Source of the DNA: Lachnospiraceae bacterium
GTDB lineage: Bacteria; Bacillota; Clostridia; Lachnospirales; Lachnospiraceae
Assembly (NCBI GenBank): GCA_910574185.1
Contig: CAJSZQ010000022.1
Coordinates: 1 to 64,000, forward strand
Length of the DNA: 64,000 nucleotides
Direction of reading: 5' to 3'
The position numbers and the translations under genes are program-made. The notes beneath the pieces are model-generated. The model was not told the origin of the DNA. It saw only the letters and a list, made by a program, of their open reading frames with translations, and did no database searches. Shown here one piece after another: positions 62,489 through 64,000 of the stretch (positions are counted from its first letter, which is position 1; each line of letters opens with the position of its first letter).

Positions 62489-63505
62489 CGACGCAGAATA
62501 TGCCTGTACAAAAACAATCGCCAACAGTCCTCCGCTTACAATTTCCAGCCCGATTGCCTGTCTCCAGACACGCGCCATTTTCTGCCAGCAGGCAAATTCC
62601 TGATGTGCAAGAAACTGCCTAATCTGCCCGGTTTTCTCCTCGAACAGTCTCCCGAAAAAATCAAAGTCCGACCAGTACGCAGGAAGATAATCGCTCCCAA
62701 AATCTGCCGCCTTAATTCCAATAAACAACACTGCAATTCCTATCCCGACGCAGAAAAAACACAGCCCCCACGCTTTCCTTCTCTTCCCCGCCGCCCTGCG
62801 TCTTGTCAGTATCCCCATTAGAATAAAAGCCTCTGCCGTCATAACTCCATACAGTATACAAGCTGTCACAAAGTAAAGTTTCCCGTCAAGAATCGGACTT
62901 TCTGCTCTTCCAAGCACTGCTTCTGTCAAACTAACAGCCTGTTTAGAAGATTCTCCTGCATCCTTTCTGCGAAGAACAATTCCTTCAAATACCGTTTCTT
63001 TCTCAGCCGGAATCACACATACAGGCGCATTTTCATTTAAAATTCCTGCTACTTTTAGGATTTTTCCACTCCATTTTACTTCAAGCCCCAATACATCTTC
63101 CGAGCCGAACAAATTACGTACTGTTTCCACATCTAACAGACAGACGTCTTTTTCCTCTTCAGTAAAATACTGTCCTGCCGTCAGCGCCTTTCCGAATACA
63201 GCCTCTGGCTGTCCCTGCATCTGGTAGCAGCAGACCGTTTGCCGATGTCCGGTAGCTTCTGCAAAAAGCGTAAGATTTCCGCAAAACTTCCATACCGCTG
63301 CTGTCTCCGCCTTCCTGCTCCCCTCTGCATTCTTCCACTTTGAAAATGCTGTGTTCGTTATCCCTTCCGCCGGATAGGACATAGAAAGTAAATCTTCCGA
63401 ATCCTTAATCTGACAGAGCAGACTCAGTATCCAGACATTCATCACAATATAGAAAAAAGTAAACCTCAAATTCCTCATCCTAACTTTTAAGCTTCTGCTT
63501 TTCAT
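62483..63505 (-). CDS. Putative MacB/FtsX-like permease component
   Basis: The protein has about 340 residues. An N-terminal membrane helix (MRNLRFTFFYIVMNVWILSLL) is followed by an extracytoplasmic domain (~50-190, with LTAGQYFTEEEKDVCLLD and FGSEDVLGLEVKW, like MacB periplasmic-core domains). Three more hydrophobic segments follow (~215-237, ~250-270, ~315-338). It is translationally linked to the adaptor gene upstream (26-bp overlap if ATG 63505 is used; ATG 63478 or 63538 are alternatives, none with a good site). It probably forms part of an ABC efflux system. The final residues and stop lie within a repeat, so the C-terminus may be altered. Confidence 0.6.
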   Translation of the reverse strand: MKSRSLKVRMRNLRFTFFYIVMNVWILSLLCQIKDSEDLLSMSYPAEGITNTAFSKWKNAEGSRKAETAAVWKFCGNLTLFAEATGHRQTVCCYQMQGQPEAVFGKALTAGQYFTEEEKDVCLLDVETVRNLFGSEDVLGLEVKWSGKILKVAGILNENAPVCVIPAEKETVFEGIVLRRKDAGESSKQAVSLTEAVLGRAESPILDGKLYFVTACILYGVMTAEAFILMGILTRRRAAGKRRKAWGLCFFCVGIGIAVLFIGIKAADFGSDYLPAYWSDFDFFGRLFEEKTGQIRQFLAHQEFACWQKMARVWRQAIGLEIVSGGLLAIVFVQAYSASP

Positions 63506-64000
63506 TCTGTATCCGTACCCGTTCTCCTTCCTCCACATATTTTTCCGAAAATACGATAACTCGGTCTGTTTCCCGAAGTCTAGATGTTATCGCCGCATTT
63601 TCTCCGTCTTTCTCAAGCACCGTAACTGGAACGCGCTCCGCAATCTGCACAGTTCCTAACATCTGCTCCTCCTCAGACAGTACCAGACAGTATGATTCCG
63701 TTACATTTTCCCGCAGAGCCGTCAGGGGAATCGTCTGCTCATACTCCTTTGCCGAAGCAGTCTCCATCCTCCAGGTAAATTTCTCTGCCCATTGTACTTC
63801 TGTATGTTCCGGCAAATGTGCATACCAGACAGTCCTGCCGGCCAAAGACGCGCTTCCTCCTAAAGAGCTTCCCTTTTCTCCGCTATCATCCTCCCCTGTA
63901 TCAAATTCCATTCGGTCAATCTGAACCGTTTTTTCCTTTCCTTCACCAAGCCTCACTTTCACAGAAGCGCTCGCTTTCAGATTCTCTTTATCCTCTTCCT
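63480..64000 (-). CDS. Periplasmic-adaptor (HlyD/MacA-like) efflux protein, 5' part cut by window edge
   Basis: The open frame runs through the window end with no start codon or stop before 64000, so only the C-terminal ~173 residues are seen. A beta-rich stretch (YCLVLSEEEQMLGTVQIAER, then TVLEKDGENAAI, then DRVIVFSEKYVEEGERVRI) matches the membrane-proximal domain of efflux adaptor subunits in Firmicutes MacAB-like exporters. It would link a membrane permease to the envelope. The permease-like gene overlaps its 3' end, and an ATPase gene may be nearby outside the window. Confidence 0.7.
   Translation of the reverse strand, partial: EEDKENLKASASVKVRLGEGKEKTVQIDRMEFDTGEDDSGEKGSSLGGSASLAGRTVWYAHLPEHTEVQWAEKFTWRMETASAKEYEQTIPLTALRENVTESYCLVLSEEEQMLGTVQIAERVPVTVLEKDGENAAITSRLRETDRVIVFSEKYVEEGERVRIQNEKQKLKS

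Overview
The window looks like a chromosomal segment of an anaerobic gut Firmicute of the Lachnospiraceae type (Clostridium cluster XIVa). This is inferred from the Firmicutes-style order yceD-like/rpmF/plsX/acpP/rnc/smc/ftsY, a Re-type citrate synthase with an NADP isocitrate dehydrogenase, pta-ackA, S-layer-homology enzymes, strong AGGAGG-type ribosome binding sites and moderate GC. No rRNA, tRNA, CRISPR array, phage or intact insertion sequence was seen, so genus and species are not called.

Layout. 0.1-5.6 kb (+ strand): a 2,4-diaminopentanoate-dehydrogenase-like oxidoreductase without a normal start codon, an MFS transporter, a MarR-MATE drug-efflux pair with a paired operator in its promoter, and an amidohydrolase. 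5.7-18.4 kb (- strand): a galactitol-family PTS with its PRD regulator and a class II aldolase, then HAD phosphatase, GpsA-like, thioesterase, membrane lipase, Cu/Zn-SOD-like, M19 dipeptidase and AlkD genes. 18.4-19.8 kb: a repeat-rich gap with a candidate small RNA, then a TruA paralog whose catalytic Asp is Glu. 19.8-26.4 kb: a 1795-residue secreted M60 protease carrying a dockerin, followed by a membrane-anchored protein with a cohesin-like module and a FIVAR domain.

26.5-34.2 kb (- strand): a sugar-acid operon (DeoR, GntP permease, PdxA2-like, two DUF1537 kinases, GarR/LtnD-like dehydrogenase) driven from a promoter with a perfect palindrome in its spacer. 34.6-37.7 kb: a small secreted Gly-rich DxDGDG-repeat protein, a GntR/FCD regulator, an unknown coiled-coil protein and a YCII protein. 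37.9-41.5 kb: icd, a GntR regulator and Re-citrate synthase, a glutamate-precursor module with a 26-bp palindrome across its promoter. 41.9-50.8 kb: ilvA-type threonine deaminase and the ftsY-smc-rnc, acpP-plsX-rpmF-DUF177 housekeeping block. 51.2-64 kb: an S-layer protein with a duplicated unknown domain, a DnaQ-like exonuclease, a hydrolase, ackA, pta, mgtE, tmcAL (+), an SLH-GH5-CBM glycosidase, and the end of an efflux adaptor/permease operon cut by the window edge.

The most unusual feature is the set of intergenic repeats. One family consists of about 230-240 bp imperfect palindromes ending in GTTAC(N)GTTC/GAAC(N)GTAAC. A second consists of 167-169 bp CTAG-ended palindromes with a shared hairpin core. 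Several shorter repeats recur next to them. They resemble non-autonomous miniature elements. No matching transposase is in the window.
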